Numbered from the stretch's first letter, positions 8,056 to 17,280 are shown. The stretch is DNA of 38,303 nt from Gemmatimonas sp. (GCF_021298855.1 NZ_JAJTHI010000050.1:1-38303); one strand, 5' to 3'. The notes: a model not told the origin generated them from the sequence alone. Translations and numbers: made by a program.

Positions 8056-10493
8056 CAACGACGGGTTGGACCGGTTCCCTTTTCGACGCGGTGCCTTCAG
8101 CGCCTGGCGTCGACCTCGATGCCCTCACGCGCGGGCTCAATCCCGGCCAGCGTGACGCCGTCTTTCATGACGACGGCCCCGCGCTCGTCCTGGCGGGTGC
8201 CGGCTCGGGCAAGACACGGGTGCTCACTACCCGCATCGCACGCCTCATCGGCACGCGCCACGTGGCCCCGCACGAGATTCTCGCGGTCACCTTCACCAAC
8301 AAGGCCGCTGGCGAGATGCGGGAGCGCATCGCCAAGTTCCTCGGGCACGAACCCAAGGGCATGTGGTGTGGCACCTTCCATGCGCTGGGCGCGCGTCTGC
8401 TGCGCGGCGTCGCCCCCCTCGTCGGTCGCGAGCAGAACTTCACGATCTACGACGAGGACGACACCATCGGCGCGGTGAAGCGCGTCATGGAACGGCGCAA
8501 GCTCAGCCCCACCCAGTTCGCGCCAAAGGCCATCCTCGGCGCCATCTCCAGCGCCAAGAACGCGCTCGTATCGCCCGGGGAATACGCACGCACCGCACGC
8601 GACACCTTCACCACCGCGGTGGCCGGTGTCTATACCGATCTCGAAGCGGCGCTGCAGCAGGCAAATGCGGTCACGTTCGACGATCTCCTCGTGCTTCCGG
8701 TGCGTGCCCTCGAGATGGACGAGGCGTTGCGGGCGCACTACCAGCGACGGTTCCGCTACCTGCTGGTGGACGAATATCAGGATACGAACGCGGCGCAGTA
8801 TCGGTTCGTGCAGCTGGTGGGCGGCCTGCACCGCAACGTCATGGTGGTCGGTGACGACGACCAGTCCATCTACGGGTGGCGCGGCGCGGACATCCGCAAC
8901 ATCCTCGACTTCGAGCGCGATTTTCCGGGCGCCCACGTGGTGCGCCTCGAGGAGAACTACCGCTCCACGCCCAACGTCCTCGCACTCGCGAATGCGGTGA
9001 TCGCGGAGAACACGGAGCGCCGCGGCAAGACGCTGCGCGCGACGCGTCCGGCCGGTGAACCGGTGACCCTCATCGAGTGTCTCGACGAACGCGACGAAGC
9101 GGATTTCATCGCCGACACGATTCTCACGCGGCTGGCGGCCTCCGATCTGTCGCGCCGGGACTGCGCCGTGCTCTACCGCACGAATGCGCAGTCACGCGCC
9201 GTCGAAGACGCCTTCCGGCGGCGGAACATTCCCTATCGGCTCGTGGGCGCCGTGCGCTTCTACGACCGGCGGGAAATCCGCGACCTCATGGCCTATCTCA
9301 AGCTCATTGCCAACCCCGCCGACAATGAGGCCTTCCTCCGGGCGGCGAACGTGCCCAAGCGCGGCCTGGGTGATGCCAGCATGGCGCTGCTCGCCGAGCG
9401 GGCGGCGCTCGACGGCAAGCCGTTGCTGGAGATCGCCACCCACCCCGATGTCGTGGCGTCGCTGCGCCCGGCCGCACGCGCGGCGATCGCCGACTTCGTG
9501 GGCGTGGTGCAGCGTCTGCGCGTCGCCGCCGTGGAGGCGGCCGTTGATGAACTCCTGCGGGATCTCGTACAGGCCATCCGCTACGCCGAACACCTGCGGG
9601 CCGAGGGACCCGAAGGGCTCGAACGCATCGACAACGTGCGCGAACTCATCGCCGGTGCGGCTGAGGTGGTGGCCGATGAGGGTGGCGAAGTGGGCCTCAC
9701 GCCGCTCGATCACTTCCTCCAGTCGTCGACACTGGTGGCCGGCGTCGATAAGCTCGATCCCCACGCCGACGCCGTGGTGTGCATGACCATGCACAATGCC
9801 AAGGGATTGGAGTTCCCTCTGGTGTTCGTGTGCGGCCTCGAAGACGGACTCTTCCCGCTCGCGCGCGCTGCCGAGGACCCGTCGTCGCTCGAGGAAGAGC
9901 GCCGGCTGTTCTACGTGGGAATCACCCGGGCCGAGGAGAAGCTCTACCTCACGTGCGCCGAGCAGCGCCGGCGCAACGGGGAACTCATGATTTCCATGCC
10001 CTCACGCTTCCTCAAGGCCGTCACGCCGTCCTTGGCGGAGCGTGGCAAGACGGGGCGCGCCAAGGCCGAAGGGCGTGCCGGCGCGGCTGGACTCGGCGGG
10101 GGCTACGGCAGCCGTCGGGATGGCGACCAGAGCTGGGGGCGCAGTGGGTCGGCCAGTGGGTTCGCTGCCGGCGCCCCTCGCCGGGCCAGCGGCCCGTACG
10201 GCTCCAACGCCTATGGCGATCGCGCGCCCAACGTCCCCTTTGCCACGCGACCGGCCGGTGGCTTCAGCACCCCCAACCGGCGTGATGTCCCGCAACCCGA
10301 GGACGAATCGCAGGATGCGCCGGCGTATCGGCCGGGCGAACGGGTGAAGCATGCGCGCTTCGGCAGTGGCACCATTGCGGAAATCACGGGCAGCGGGCGC
10401 GACACCAAGGTGCGCATCGATTTCGATGACGAAGAAATCGGGCGCAAGACGCTCGTGCTCGCCCAGGCCAGGCTCGAAAAGGAGTGGGACTGA
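8052..10493 (+). CDS. UvrD/PcrA-type superfamily 1 DNA helicase
   Basis: A 3'-5' SF1A helicase of 813 residues. Motifs seen in order are the Q motif region (LNPGQRDAV), Walker A GAGSGKT at 49-55, motif II VDEYQDTN near residue 240, motif III GDDDQSIYGWRGAD, motif IV EENYRST, motif V MTMHNAKGLEF and motif VI VGITRAEEKLYLTCA. After the core comes a Gly/Ser/Arg-rich linker (roughly 10066-10310). The PcrA/UvrD C-terminal Tudor-like module follows (GERVKHARFGSGTIAEI), which in relatives contacts RNA polymerase. It acts in nucleotide-excision and mismatch repair and in removing stalled polymerase. The start overlaps the kinase stop, and its own stop overlaps the gatC ATG (TGATG). Whether it should be called uvrD or pcrA cannot be decided from sequence alone. 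Confidence 0.95.
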   Translation: MTTTGWTGSLFDAVPSAPGVDLDALTRGLNPGQRDAVFHDDGPALVLAGAGSGKTRVLTTRIARLIGTRHVAPHEILAVTFTNKAAGEMRERIAKFLGHEPKGMWCGTFHALGARLLRGVAPLVGREQNFTIYDEDDTIGAVKRVMERRKLSPTQFAPKAILGAISSAKNALVSPGEYARTARDTFTTAVAGVYTDLEAALQQANAVTFDDLLVLPVRALEMDEALRAHYQRRFRYLLVDEYQDTNAAQYRFVQLVGGLHRNVMVVGDDDQSIYGWRGADIRNILDFERDFPGAHVVRLEENYRSTPNVLALANAVIAENTERRGKTLRATRPAGEPVTLIECLDERDEADFIADTILTRLAASDLSRRDCAVLYRTNAQSRAVEDAFRRRNIPYRLVGAVRFYDRREIRDLMAYLKLIANPADNEAFLRAANVPKRGLGDASMALLAERAALDGKPLLEIATHPDVVASLRPAARAAIADFVGVVQRLRVAAVEAAVDELLRDLVQAIRYAEHLRAEGPEGLERIDNVRELIAGAAEVVADEGGEVGLTPLDHFLQSSTLVAGVDKLDPHADAVVCMTMHNAKGLEFPLVFVCGLEDGLFPLARAAEDPSSLEEERRLFYVGITRAEEKLYLTCAEQRRRNGELMISMPSRFLKAVTPSLAERGKTGRAKAEGRAGAAGLGGGYGSRRDGDQSWGRSGSASGFAAGAPRRASGPYGSNAYGDRAPNVPFATRPAGGFSTPNRRDVPQPEDESQDAPAYRPGERVKHARFGSGTIAEITGSGRDTKVRIDFDDEEIGRKTLVLAQARLEKEWD

Positions 10494-10810
10494 TGTCGGT
10501 CACGTCGGACGATGTACGCCATGTGGCCCGGTTGGCCCGCGTTGGACTCGAGGCCGAACGGGTACCAGCGCTGGTGGCTGAATTGAACGGCATTCTCGCG
10601 CACATGGATGTGCTGCAGCAGGTGGATGTAAGCGGTGTCCTCCACTCTCCGGACACCCCGGGGGCACCACTGCGTGACGATACGCTGCCGCCCGACCCGC
10701 TCACTCGTCCGCGCGAGGCCTTCGCGCCGTCGGCGCGTGACGGATTCTTCCTGGTGCCCCGGTTGGCCTCCCACGGCGCACTCGGTGCCAGTGCCGAGGA
10801 GGCGTCGTGA
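10493..10810 (+). CDS. gatC: Asp-tRNA(Asn)/Glu-tRNA(Gln) amidotransferase subunit C
   Basis: The protein has 105 residues, the usual GatC size. It opens [20 protein letters not shown], the conserved helix, and has the [19 protein letters not shown] segment. A C-terminal belt segment follows ([20 protein letters not shown], then GFFLVPR). GatC wraps around GatA and GatB to hold the complex together. The ATG at 10493 shares its A with the helicase TGA (TGATG). A GTG nine bases further upstream is possible but would overlap more. The stop overlaps the gatA GTG (GTGA). Its position ahead of gatA and gatB supports the call. Confidence 0.95.
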   Translation: MSVTSDDVRHVARLARVGLEAERVPALVAELNGILAHMDVLQQVDVSGVLHSPDTPGAPLRDDTLPPDPLTRPREAFAPSARDGFFLVPRLASHGALGASAEEAS

Positions 10811-12210
10811 GCGACCACCCCGCACTCGGCACGCTGCGTGCACACCGCGTGGCGGATGCGTGGGCCGCATTCGATGCGGTGTGTGCCGGCGCCGACGGGC
10901 TCAATGCCTTTCTCGCCGTGGATCGCGAGGCCACGGGCCTCGACGTCGGACCACTCGCCGGGGTGCCGGTCGCCATCAAGGACAATCTGGCCACGCACGA
11001 ACTGCCCACGACGTGCGGCTCACGTGTCCTCGAGGGGTACATGAGCCCCTTCGAAGCCACCGCCGTTCGCAGGCTGCGCGACGCGGGCGCGGCCATCCTT
11101 GGCAAGACCAACATGGACGAATTCGCGATGGGTTCGTCGAACGAGAACAGCGCCTTTGGGCCGGTGCGGAATCCGCTCGACCGCACCCGGGTACCCGGGG
11201 GAAGCTCCGGCGGGTCGGCCGCCGCCGTGGCCGCCGGGGTGGTTCGCCTCGCCCTTGGCTCGGAAACCGGCGGCTCCGTTCGGCAGCCTGCCGCGTTCTG
11301 CGGCATTGTGGGCGTCAAGCCGACGTACGGGCGCGTCAGTCGGTATGGGCTCGTGGCCTACGCCTCGTCGCTGGATCATGTCGGGGTCTTTGGTCGCACC
11401 GTGGGTGACGCTGCGGCCGGACTGCAGATCATCGCCGGCCACGACCGCTTCGATGCCACCAGCGCGCCGCACGCGGTGCCCGAGTTCCTGCCACCAACCG
11501 TCGACGGCGCGTCCGCCGACCCCCGGCCACTCGCGGGGCTCGTGATCGGGCGACCGGTCGAGTACTTCCCGGCGTCCCTCGATGCACGCATCGCGGCGCA
11601 CTGTCGGCACGCACTGACCGTGCTGGAGAGTCTGGGAGCCGAAATCCGTGACGTGTCGCTCCCCAGTACCGATCTCGCGATTCCGGTGTACTACATCATC
11701 GCGCCCGCCGAAGCGTCGAGCAATCTCGCCCGCTACGACGGGGTGCGGTATGGCCGACGCGCCATGGCAGACGACCTCGGCGCCATGTACGAACGCACCC
11801 GATCCGAGGGATTCGGCGCCGAAGTGACGCGCCGCATCCTGCTCGGCACGTATGTGCTCAGCGCCGGCTACTACGACGCCTACTATCGGCGGGCACAGGC
11901 GGTCCGCGAACTCATCCGCCAGGAGTTCTCACAGGTGTTCGCGTCCGGCGTGCACCTGCTGTTCACTCCCACGGCGCCGACCCCGGCGTTCCGCATTGGG
12001 GAGGTGTCCGATCCGTACGAGATGTACCTGAGCGACATCTTCACGGTGACGGCCAATCTGGTGGGCATTCCCGCCATGTCGCAGCCCATTGGCCGGGTGG
12101 ATGGACTCCCCATTGGCGGACAGTTCATGGCACCGCACTTCACGGAGCCCACCATGCTCCGGGCAGCGGCGGCGCTCGAACGGGCGCTCGGAGCGGAGGC
12201 ACACCAGTGA
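10807..12210 (+). CDS. gatA: Asp-tRNA(Asn)/Glu-tRNA(Gln) amidotransferase subunit A
   Basis: An amidase-signature protein of 467 residues. The catalytic triad fits Lys58 (VAIKDNL), cis-Ser133 ([15 protein letters not shown]) and nucleophile Ser157 ([16 protein letters not shown]). The spacing agrees with known GatA proteins. GatA releases ammonia from glutamine and passes it through the complex to GatB. Later segments DVFG-like [10 protein letters not shown] and TPTAPTPAF are also typical. The start is GTG, overlapping the gatC stop as GTGA, and the stop overlaps the GTG of gatB in the same way. No key residue is missing. Confidence 0.97.
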   Translation: MSDHPALGTLRAHRVADAWAAFDAVCAGADGLNAFLAVDREATGLDVGPLAGVPVAIKDNLATHELPTTCGSRVLEGYMSPFEATAVRRLRDAGAAILGKTNMDEFAMGSSNENSAFGPVRNPLDRTRVPGGSSGGSAAAVAAGVVRLALGSETGGSVRQPAAFCGIVGVKPTYGRVSRYGLVAYASSLDHVGVFGRTVGDAAAGLQIIAGHDRFDATSAPHAVPEFLPPTVDGASADPRPLAGLVIGRPVEYFPASLDARIAAHCRHALTVLESLGAEIRDVSLPSTDLAIPVYYIIAPAEASSNLARYDGVRYGRRAMADDLGAMYERTRSEGFGAEVTRRILLGTYVLSAGYYDAYYRRAQAVRELIRQEFSQVFASGVHLLFTPTAPTPAFRIGEVSDPYEMYLSDIFTVTANLVGIPAMSQPIGRVDGLPIGGQFMAPHFTEPTMLRAAAALERALGAEAHQ

Positions 12211-13673
12211 CCGGGGCGCGCGACATGTCGGGAGGAGGCAGCGAGTGGGAACTCGTCATTGGCCTCGAGGTGCACTGCCAGCTCAAGACGCAGAGCAAGA
12301 TCTTCTGCGGCTGCCGCACGTCGTTCGGAGACGCGCCGAACAGCAACACCTGTCCGGTCTGCCTCGGGCTTCCCGGTGCACTCCCTGTGCTCAACGCCCA
12401 CGCGGTGGCCCTCGCCACCCGGGCCTCGCTGGCCCTGGGCTGCACCGTGCACGAGGAGTCGGTGTTCGCGCGCAAGAATTATTTCTACCCGGACCTGCCC
12501 AAAGGCTACCAGATCTCGCAGTTCGATCGCCCGCTGGCCACCAACGGCGCAATCGTCGTGGGCGCCAACGCCGATGCGACGCCGCGTGTCATTCGGGTGC
12601 ACCGCGTGCACATGGAGGAAGACGCTGGCAAGTCGGTCCACGATCGCTTTGCCGATGCCACGGCCATCGACCTCAACCGGGCCGGTACGCCGCTGGTCGA
12701 AATCGTCTCCGAGCCGGACATCCGTTCCGCGGCCGACGCCGCGGCCTACGCCAAACGGCTCAAGCAGATCCTCGAGTATGCCCAGGTGTCCGATGCCAAC
12801 ATGGAAGAGGGGTCGCTCCGCGTCGATGTGAACATCTCGGTCCGGCGAATCGGTGACACGGCGCTGGGCACCAAGACCGAGATCAAGAACCTCAATTCGT
12901 TTTCGGCTATCGAACGCGCGGCTGAGATCGAGTTCGCGCGGCAGCGTACGGTGTTGGCCGCCGGGGGGCGCATCGAGCAGCAGACCATGCTCTACGATGA
13001 CAAGCGCAACGAGGTGCGCCCCTCGCGCAGCAAGGAGGGAAGCCACGACTACCGGTACTTCCCCGAGCCGGACCTGCCGCCGCTGCAGCTCGCACCCGCC
13101 TATATCGCCGACCAGCAAGCCGCACTGCCGGAGTTGCCGCCGGCGCGCCGTGCGCGCTTCGCCGCGCAGTATGCGCTGGCCGATGCCGAGATCGAGCAGC
13201 TGCTCGCCACACGGGAGCTGGCCGATCGCTTCGAGGACGTTGCGGCAGCGGCCGGTGACGCCAAACGGGCCGCCAATTGGATGCTTGGACAGGTGCTCGC
13301 CTCGGTCAACGCCTCCGGAACACCGCTCGCTCACCATCCCGTGTCGCCAGAGCGGCTGGGAGCCCTCATCGCGCTCGAAGTGTCGGGGCAACTCTCCAAT
13401 ACGGCGGCGCGTCAGCTCTTCACCATCCTCGAACAGGACGGGGGATCGCCGCTCGATGTGGCCCGCGCGGCCGGCTTGCTCCAGGTGCGTGACGACGAGG
13501 CCCTGGTGAGATGGATCGACGAGGTCTTCGCCGAACATGCCGCAGAGGCGGCGCGCTTCACGAGTGGCGAGAAGAAGCTGCAGGGAGTGCTGGTGGGCCT
13601 CGTGATGAAGAAGTCGAACGGGTCGGCCGATCCCCGCAAGGTCAACCAGCTGCTGGCCGCTCGCGGGGGCTGA
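12207..13673 (+). CDS. gatB: Asp-tRNA(Asn)/Glu-tRNA(Gln) amidotransferase subunit B
   Basis: A 488-residue protein with the GatB catalytic cradle: [20 protein letters not shown] at the N-terminus, then FCGC and CPVCLGLPG Cys pairs that fit the structural zinc site. These are followed by [17 protein letters not shown] and EEDAGKS. The C-terminal YqeY-like tail binds the tRNA elbow ([25 protein letters not shown]). GatB phosphorylates and amidates misacylated tRNA. The GTG at 12207 overlaps the gatA stop. An ATG at 12225 inside is an alternative start with little effect on the product. The presence of gatCAB shows that Gln-tRNA and/or Asn-tRNA are made by transamidation. The last 32 bases overlap the convergent minus-strand gene. 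Confidence 0.97.
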   Translation: MTGARDMSGGGSEWELVIGLEVHCQLKTQSKIFCGCRTSFGDAPNSNTCPVCLGLPGALPVLNAHAVALATRASLALGCTVHEESVFARKNYFYPDLPKGYQISQFDRPLATNGAIVVGANADATPRVIRVHRVHMEEDAGKSVHDRFADATAIDLNRAGTPLVEIVSEPDIRSAADAAAYAKRLKQILEYAQVSDANMEEGSLRVDVNISVRRIGDTALGTKTEIKNLNSFSAIERAAEIEFARQRTVLAAGGRIEQQTMLYDDKRNEVRPSRSKEGSHDYRYFPEPDLPPLQLAPAYIADQQAALPELPPARRARFAAQYALADAEIEQLLATRELADRFEDVAAAAGDAKRAANWMLGQVLASVNASGTPLAHHPVSPERLGALIALEVSGQLSNTAARQLFTILEQDGGSPLDVARAAGLLQVRDDEALVRWIDEVFAEHAAEAARFTSGEKKLQGVLVGLVMKKSNGSADPRKVNQLLAARGG

Positions 13674-14589
13674 ACAGCGGGGCTGGAAGATCGAGGGCGT
13701 GGCGCAACGGGGTGACCGGCATGCCGAACATGCGGTCGGCCTCGAGCGCCGCGCGCATATCGCCGCCCTCCCGTCGCGCCTGCCGCCGTACCCGCTTGGC
13801 TTCGCGGAGCGGTTTGTCACCCGATGGATCGAAGGCGAACGGCTCACTGCGGTCCCAATGATTCAGCAGGTCCACGATGTAATCGAAGGCGCGGGCCAGA
13901 TAGCGGCCGACGTCGGCGTCGGCCAGATCCCAGCGACTGTTCTCGGACACGAGCTGAAAGATCCGCTGCCACGATTCGGTATCGGTTACGTACACCATGC
14001 CGCGGAAGATCCGGCGATTGGTGGGCGTACCAAACAGTGTGGGGCTGAGGATGCGATCGAGGTGCTGGTCGGCCGGTGAATGATCGAGCCGCAGCAGCTC
14101 TCGGGCCCGGCGGGGCCAGAGTTCGCCAAGGTGGGTATCGATGCGGCTTTCCCAGTAGCTGTGCCCCAGGGCGCTCGTACTCGAAGTCACCGCCAGCTGG
14201 CGTGGCACGAAGAAGTTGTGTGCCACCACGTCAGCGGCCAGGTGCGCCAGATAGCCGAGCGCGAAGGCGCGCAGGGCCGGAGGGTCCGCTTCTTCGTGGA
14301 TCTCCATGCCCACATGCCACGAGTGGCAATGCCGGCCAACCTCGGCGTACTTCTTGGCGATGCTTGTATCGGCCGCAATCGACCCGTACAGAAAGTCCGC
14401 CGGGTACGCGGCAAGCAGGGCACCGATGTGAGGCGGGACCAACGAGAGATGACGAAGCAGCGCGTCGCCGAGAAAGACGTGCGTGCCCGGCGTCCACGCC
14501 CAGGCCTCGGTCGGTGTCGCGGCCAGGACGAGCAGCGCCAGCAGCAGGCACGCCGCCCACGGCACTCTGGCGCGTGGGCGCTCGCTCAC
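13642..14589 (-). CDS. Secreted zinc-dependent phospholipase C-like protein
   Basis: The protein has 315 residues with a signal peptide (Arg-rich start, core WAACLLLALLVLAATPTEAWA). The mature N-terminus AWTPGTHVFLGDALL recalls the Trp/His opening of the zinc-dependent phospholipase C / S1-P1-like fold. Further metal-ligand candidates are DFLYGSIAAD, HCHSWH and the helix GYLAHLAADVVAHNFF. The family includes clostridial alpha-toxin-like phospholipases, but many environmental members have no known substrate. The start is GTG at 14589, overlapping the stop of the upstream membrane protein (GTGA), so the two proteins probably act together at the membrane. The 3' end runs 32 bases into gatB. The C-terminal 50 residues are Arg/Lys-rich and unlike the fold. 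Confidence 0.75.
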   Translation of the reverse strand: MSERPRARVPWAACLLLALLVLAATPTEAWAWTPGTHVFLGDALLRHLSLVPPHIGALLAAYPADFLYGSIAADTSIAKKYAEVGRHCHSWHVGMEIHEEADPPALRAFALGYLAHLAADVVAHNFFVPRQLAVTSSTSALGHSYWESRIDTHLGELWPRRARELLRLDHSPADQHLDRILSPTLFGTPTNRRIFRGMVYVTDTESWQRIFQLVSENSRWDLADADVGRYLARAFDYIVDLLNHWDRSEPFAFDPSGDKPLREAKRVRRQARREGGDMRAALEADRMFGMPVTPLRHALDLPAPLFSPRERPAAG

Positions 14590-15161
14590 CCCTCGTTGTC
14601 CCGATCCGTCGTGGGCGGACGCCGTCGCGTGCGCCCCTTGCCCGGGAAGCGCGACGCCAGCGCGTGGGCGCCCAGGCGCACGCCACGGACGGCGGCGATG
14701 GCCGTAATCGCGGTTTCCTCGAGCTCGTCCTGTACCACGTCGAGCACGGCATTCACTTCATCGACCCGGCGCGCGGTCACCTCGGCGGCATCGAGGATGG
14801 TGTCCCCAATGGCGGCGGCCGCATCGGTTACCACGGCCACATCCCGCTTCACCGTTGCCACCGTGTCGCGTGCATCGCGGACGATGGCGCTCGCGTCCGC
14901 CAGCATCGGGCGGGTGTCGGCAGCCAGCCGGTCCAGCGTGCCATTGAGCTTCAGCACCCCATCGCGGACGGCACGGAGCAGCAGGATCAGGGCGACAAGG
15001 GCCCCCACGGCCAGCAGCAGCACCAGAATCTGCAGGAGGCCGCTGGTCCATTCCAGGACACCGCGATCCGGAATGGTGCGGGTCACGATCGTATCGGGCA
15101 GGCTGCTCACCTGCAGGAGGGACCAGGTCACGAGCCGAGGCAAAGCGAGTGCGAAGGCCAT
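14586..15161 (-). CDS. Membrane-anchored coiled-coil protein (DUF948-like)
   Basis: The protein has 191 residues. A transmembrane helix at about residues 42-64 (LLQILVLLLAVGALVALILLL) is followed by a long amphipathic helical region with heptad-like spacing (LKLNGTLDRLAADTRPMLAD and onward, to about residue 150). It ends in a basic tail (GKGRTRRRPPTTDRDNEG). The layout of one membrane helix followed by Asp/Ala/Val-rich coiled coil is that of DUF948-type general-stress or methyl-accepting-like proteins, but I cannot assign a family with certainty. It heads a two-gene unit with the phospholipase-like gene (4-base overlap). Its ATG sits six bases from a good -10 element. Confidence 0.7.
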   Translation of the reverse strand: MAFALALPRLVTWSLLQVSSLPDTIVTRTIPDRGVLEWTSGLLQILVLLLAVGALVALILLLRAVRDGVLKLNGTLDRLAADTRPMLADASAIVRDARDTVATVKRDVAVVTDAAAAIGDTILDAAEVTARRVDEVNAVLDVVQDELEETAITAIAAVRGVRLGAHALASRFPGKGRTRRRPPTTDRDNEG

Positions 15162-15167
15162 GCTTCT

Positions 15168-15196
15168 GATCTAAAGGCTGCCAAGGCTCGTGTCCA
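15168..15196 (-). promoter_or_regulatory. Candidate leaderless promoter, minus strand
   Basis: TGGACA (15196-15191; five of six matches to TTGACA), a 17-base spacer and TAGATC (15173-15168). Six bases then separate it from the ATG at 15161. Transcription would be expected to start at or next to that ATG. It lies in the divergent region with murA. Confidence 0.5.
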
Positions 15197-15260
15197 TGGC
15201 GGCGCGTGACTAACCTTGAAAGGTCCGGTTCCCCGAACTCCCGCGTCCCGCTCCCGACTC

Positions 15261-16556
15261 ATGTCTGCGGTCCAATACATCGTTGAAGGTGGTCAGCGCC
15301 TCCAGGGGGCGATTCGTCCCGCAGGCAACAAGAATGCCGCGCTCCCGATCGTGGCCGCCGCACTCATTACCGACCAGCCGGTGCAGTTGCACAACGTGCC
15401 GCGCATCCGCGACATCGAAACGCTGGTGGAGCTCATTCGTACCACTGGTGCCACCTGCGAATGGACCGGCGAGAACTCCCTGCGCATCCATGCCCACACG
15501 GTGCGCGCGGCCGATCTCGACCCCGCCATGTGCGCCCGCATTCGGGCGTCCATCCTGCTCGCGGCGCCGCTGCTGGCGCGCTGTGGCACCGTCACGCTGT
15601 CGCCACCGGGGGGCGACGTCATCGGCCGCCGGCGTCTCGACACGCACTTCCATGTGCTGCAGGCGCTGGGGGCCACGTATGAGCTCGGTGCGCGCTTCCG
15701 CTTCGACACCGCCGGGCTGATCGGCGCCGATGTCTTTCTCGATGAGCCCAGCGTCACGGCCACGGAAAACGCACTGGTGGCGGCCGTGGCGGCCCGGGGG
15801 CGCACGACGTTGCGCAATGCCGCGAGTGAGCCGCACGTGCAGGATCTGGCGCGCTTTCTCGTGGCGCTGGGCGCGCGCATCGAGGGGATCGGGTCGAACG
15901 TGTATACCATCGAGGGCGGGTTGCCGCTGGGCGGCGCGACGCACGAGATCGGCCCGGATCATATCGAAGTGGGGTCGTTCATCGGTCTCGCGGCGGTCAC
16001 GCGCTCCGCGCTGCGCATCGAGCGGGCAGGGGTGGAGCATCTGCGCAGCACCTTGCTGGGATTCGAGAAACTCGGCATCCGCTGCGAGGTGGAGGGCGAC
16101 GATCTCCTCGTCCCGGCGGAACAGTCGCGACGCATGCAGACGGATCTTGGCGGGCATGTGGCCAAGCTCGAGGACCAGCCGTGGCCGGCGTTTCCGGCGG
16201 ACACCATGTCCATCGCCATCGTTGCCGCCACCCAGTGCGAAGGCATGATCCTCTTTCACGAGAAGATGTTCGAATCACGTCTCTACTTCACCGACAAGCT
16301 GGTGGGCATGGGCGCGCGCATCGTGCTGTGCGATCCGCACCGCGCCATCGTGTCGGGGCCCACGCAGCTGCGCGGGGGGACCGTGGAATCGCCCGACATC
16401 CGCGCGGGCATGGCGATGCTGCTGGCCGCGCTCTGTGCCGATGGGACGAGCATCATCAACAACGCACAGCAGATCGAGCGGGGGTATGAGCGCATCGAGT
16501 CGCGGCTCGGCGCCTTGGGGGCCCGCATCAAGCGGGTCGAGTTGAGCGCCCACTGA
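15261..16556 (+). CDS. murA: UDP-GlcNAc 1-carboxyvinyltransferase MurA (Cys-to-Asp form)
   Basis: The protein has 431 residues (E. coli MurA 419). It catalyses enolpyruvyl transfer from PEP to UDP-GlcNAc, the first committed step of peptidoglycan synthesis. The conserved Lys is in AGNKNAALPI (K24). The active-site loop reads SPPGGDVIGRRRLDTHFH where most enzymes have PGGCxIGxRPVD, so Asp119 (codon 15615-15617) replaces the catalytic-loop Cys that fosfomycin alkylates. PAFPADTMS matches the conserved Asp region of domain 1. FHEKMFESRLYFTDKLVGMG and the C-terminal GYERIESRLGALGARI are typical. Homology begins at the ATG at 15261. A TTG at 15216 in frame would add an unlikely basic extension. 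pgeF follows after 16 bases. Confidence 0.96.
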   Translation: MSAVQYIVEGGQRLQGAIRPAGNKNAALPIVAAALITDQPVQLHNVPRIRDIETLVELIRTTGATCEWTGENSLRIHAHTVRAADLDPAMCARIRASILLAAPLLARCGTVTLSPPGGDVIGRRRLDTHFHVLQALGATYELGARFRFDTAGLIGADVFLDEPSVTATENALVAAVAARGRTTLRNAASEPHVQDLARFLVALGARIEGIGSNVYTIEGGLPLGGATHEIGPDHIEVGSFIGLAAVTRSALRIERAGVEHLRSTLLGFEKLGIRCEVEGDDLLVPAEQSRRMQTDLGGHVAKLEDQPWPAFPADTMSIAIVAATQCEGMILFHEKMFESRLYFTDKLVGMGARIVLCDPHRAIVSGPTQLRGGTVESPDIRAGMAMLLAALCADGTSIINNAQQIERGYERIESRLGALGARIKRVELSAH

Positions 16557-16572
16557 CGTCGGCCGGCCGCGC

Positions 16573-17280
16573 ATGACGCCGCGCACGCTCCATCTTGCCG
16601 AGCCAGTCGACGGTTTGCCCACCGGTATCCGCGGCTGGACCACGACCAAGGCCAACGGGTCGTTCGGCCTGGGGAACGGCGAACCGGTCGGTGCCGTCAT
16701 GGGGCGGTGGGGGGCGTTGTTGGCGGACCTCGGCGACCTCGGGATAGAGCGGCTTGCGACCGCACACCAGGTGCACGGCGCCGAGGTGATGACGCATGGG
16801 GCTGGGTGGCGCGGGTGGCTTCGGGGGATGGACGCCGACGGCCACGTGACCGTTGCTCACGGCACCGCGCTCGCGGTCACGGTGGCCGACTGCACACCGG
16901 TCTTGCTCTGGCATCCGGGTGGCGCGATTGCTGCCCTGCATGCCGGATGGCGCGGGACCGCCGCCAGCATTCTCGACCGTGGGTTCGACGCGCTCGCGGC
17001 GCTCGGTTTCCCTGAAGAGGAATGCGGGGTCTGGCTCGGTCCGTCCATCTGTGGCCGGTGCTATGAGGTGGGGCCCGAGGTTCTGCAGGCTGTGCATGGC
17101 GGGGCGCATCACGGCAAGGGGTTGCTCGATGTCCGAGCGGTCCTCGCCAAACAGGCGGCCCGACGCCATGTCGCCACAGTCCGTACGGCCGCAGGGTGTT
17201 CGCGTTGTCACCAGGACCGCTACTTCTCGCACCGCGGCGGCGATGCGGGTCGCATGCTGGGCATCATTGCTCTGTCCTGA
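16573..17280 (+). CDS. pgeF: Peptidoglycan editing factor / YfiH-family Cu-type oxidoreductase
   Basis: A DUF152/YfiH protein of 235 residues. Signature segments are ATAHQVHGAEV, VTVADCTPVLLWHP, IAALHAGWRGTAASILDRG, WLGPSICGRCYEVGPEV and the C-terminal CSRCHQDRYFSHRGGDAGRM. These supply the His/Cys metal-site residues. In E. coli PgeF hydrolyses misincorporated L-Ser from UDP-MurNAc, and other members act on adenosine or phenolics. Placement directly after murA (16-base gap) argues for the peptidoglycan editing role. The ATG at 16573 is the first in frame and fits family length. The stop is followed by the intergenic leader of the rimP operon. Confidence 0.9.
   Translation: MTPRTLHLAEPVDGLPTGIRGWTTTKANGSFGLGNGEPVGAVMGRWGALLADLGDLGIERLATAHQVHGAEVMTHGAGWRGWLRGMDADGHVTVAHGTALAVTVADCTPVLLWHPGGAIAALHAGWRGTAASILDRGFDALAALGFPEEECGVWLGPSICGRCYEVGPEVLQAVHGGAHHGKGLLDVRAVLAKQAARRHVATVRTAAGCSRCHQDRYFSHRGGDAGRMLGIIALS

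Noticed and set aside
11883..13847. A 654-codon minus-strand reading frame opposite gatB
   Set aside because: It is antisense to a certain gene, has no recognisable motifs, and is rich in Arg/His/Gly as expected from high-GC shadow frames.
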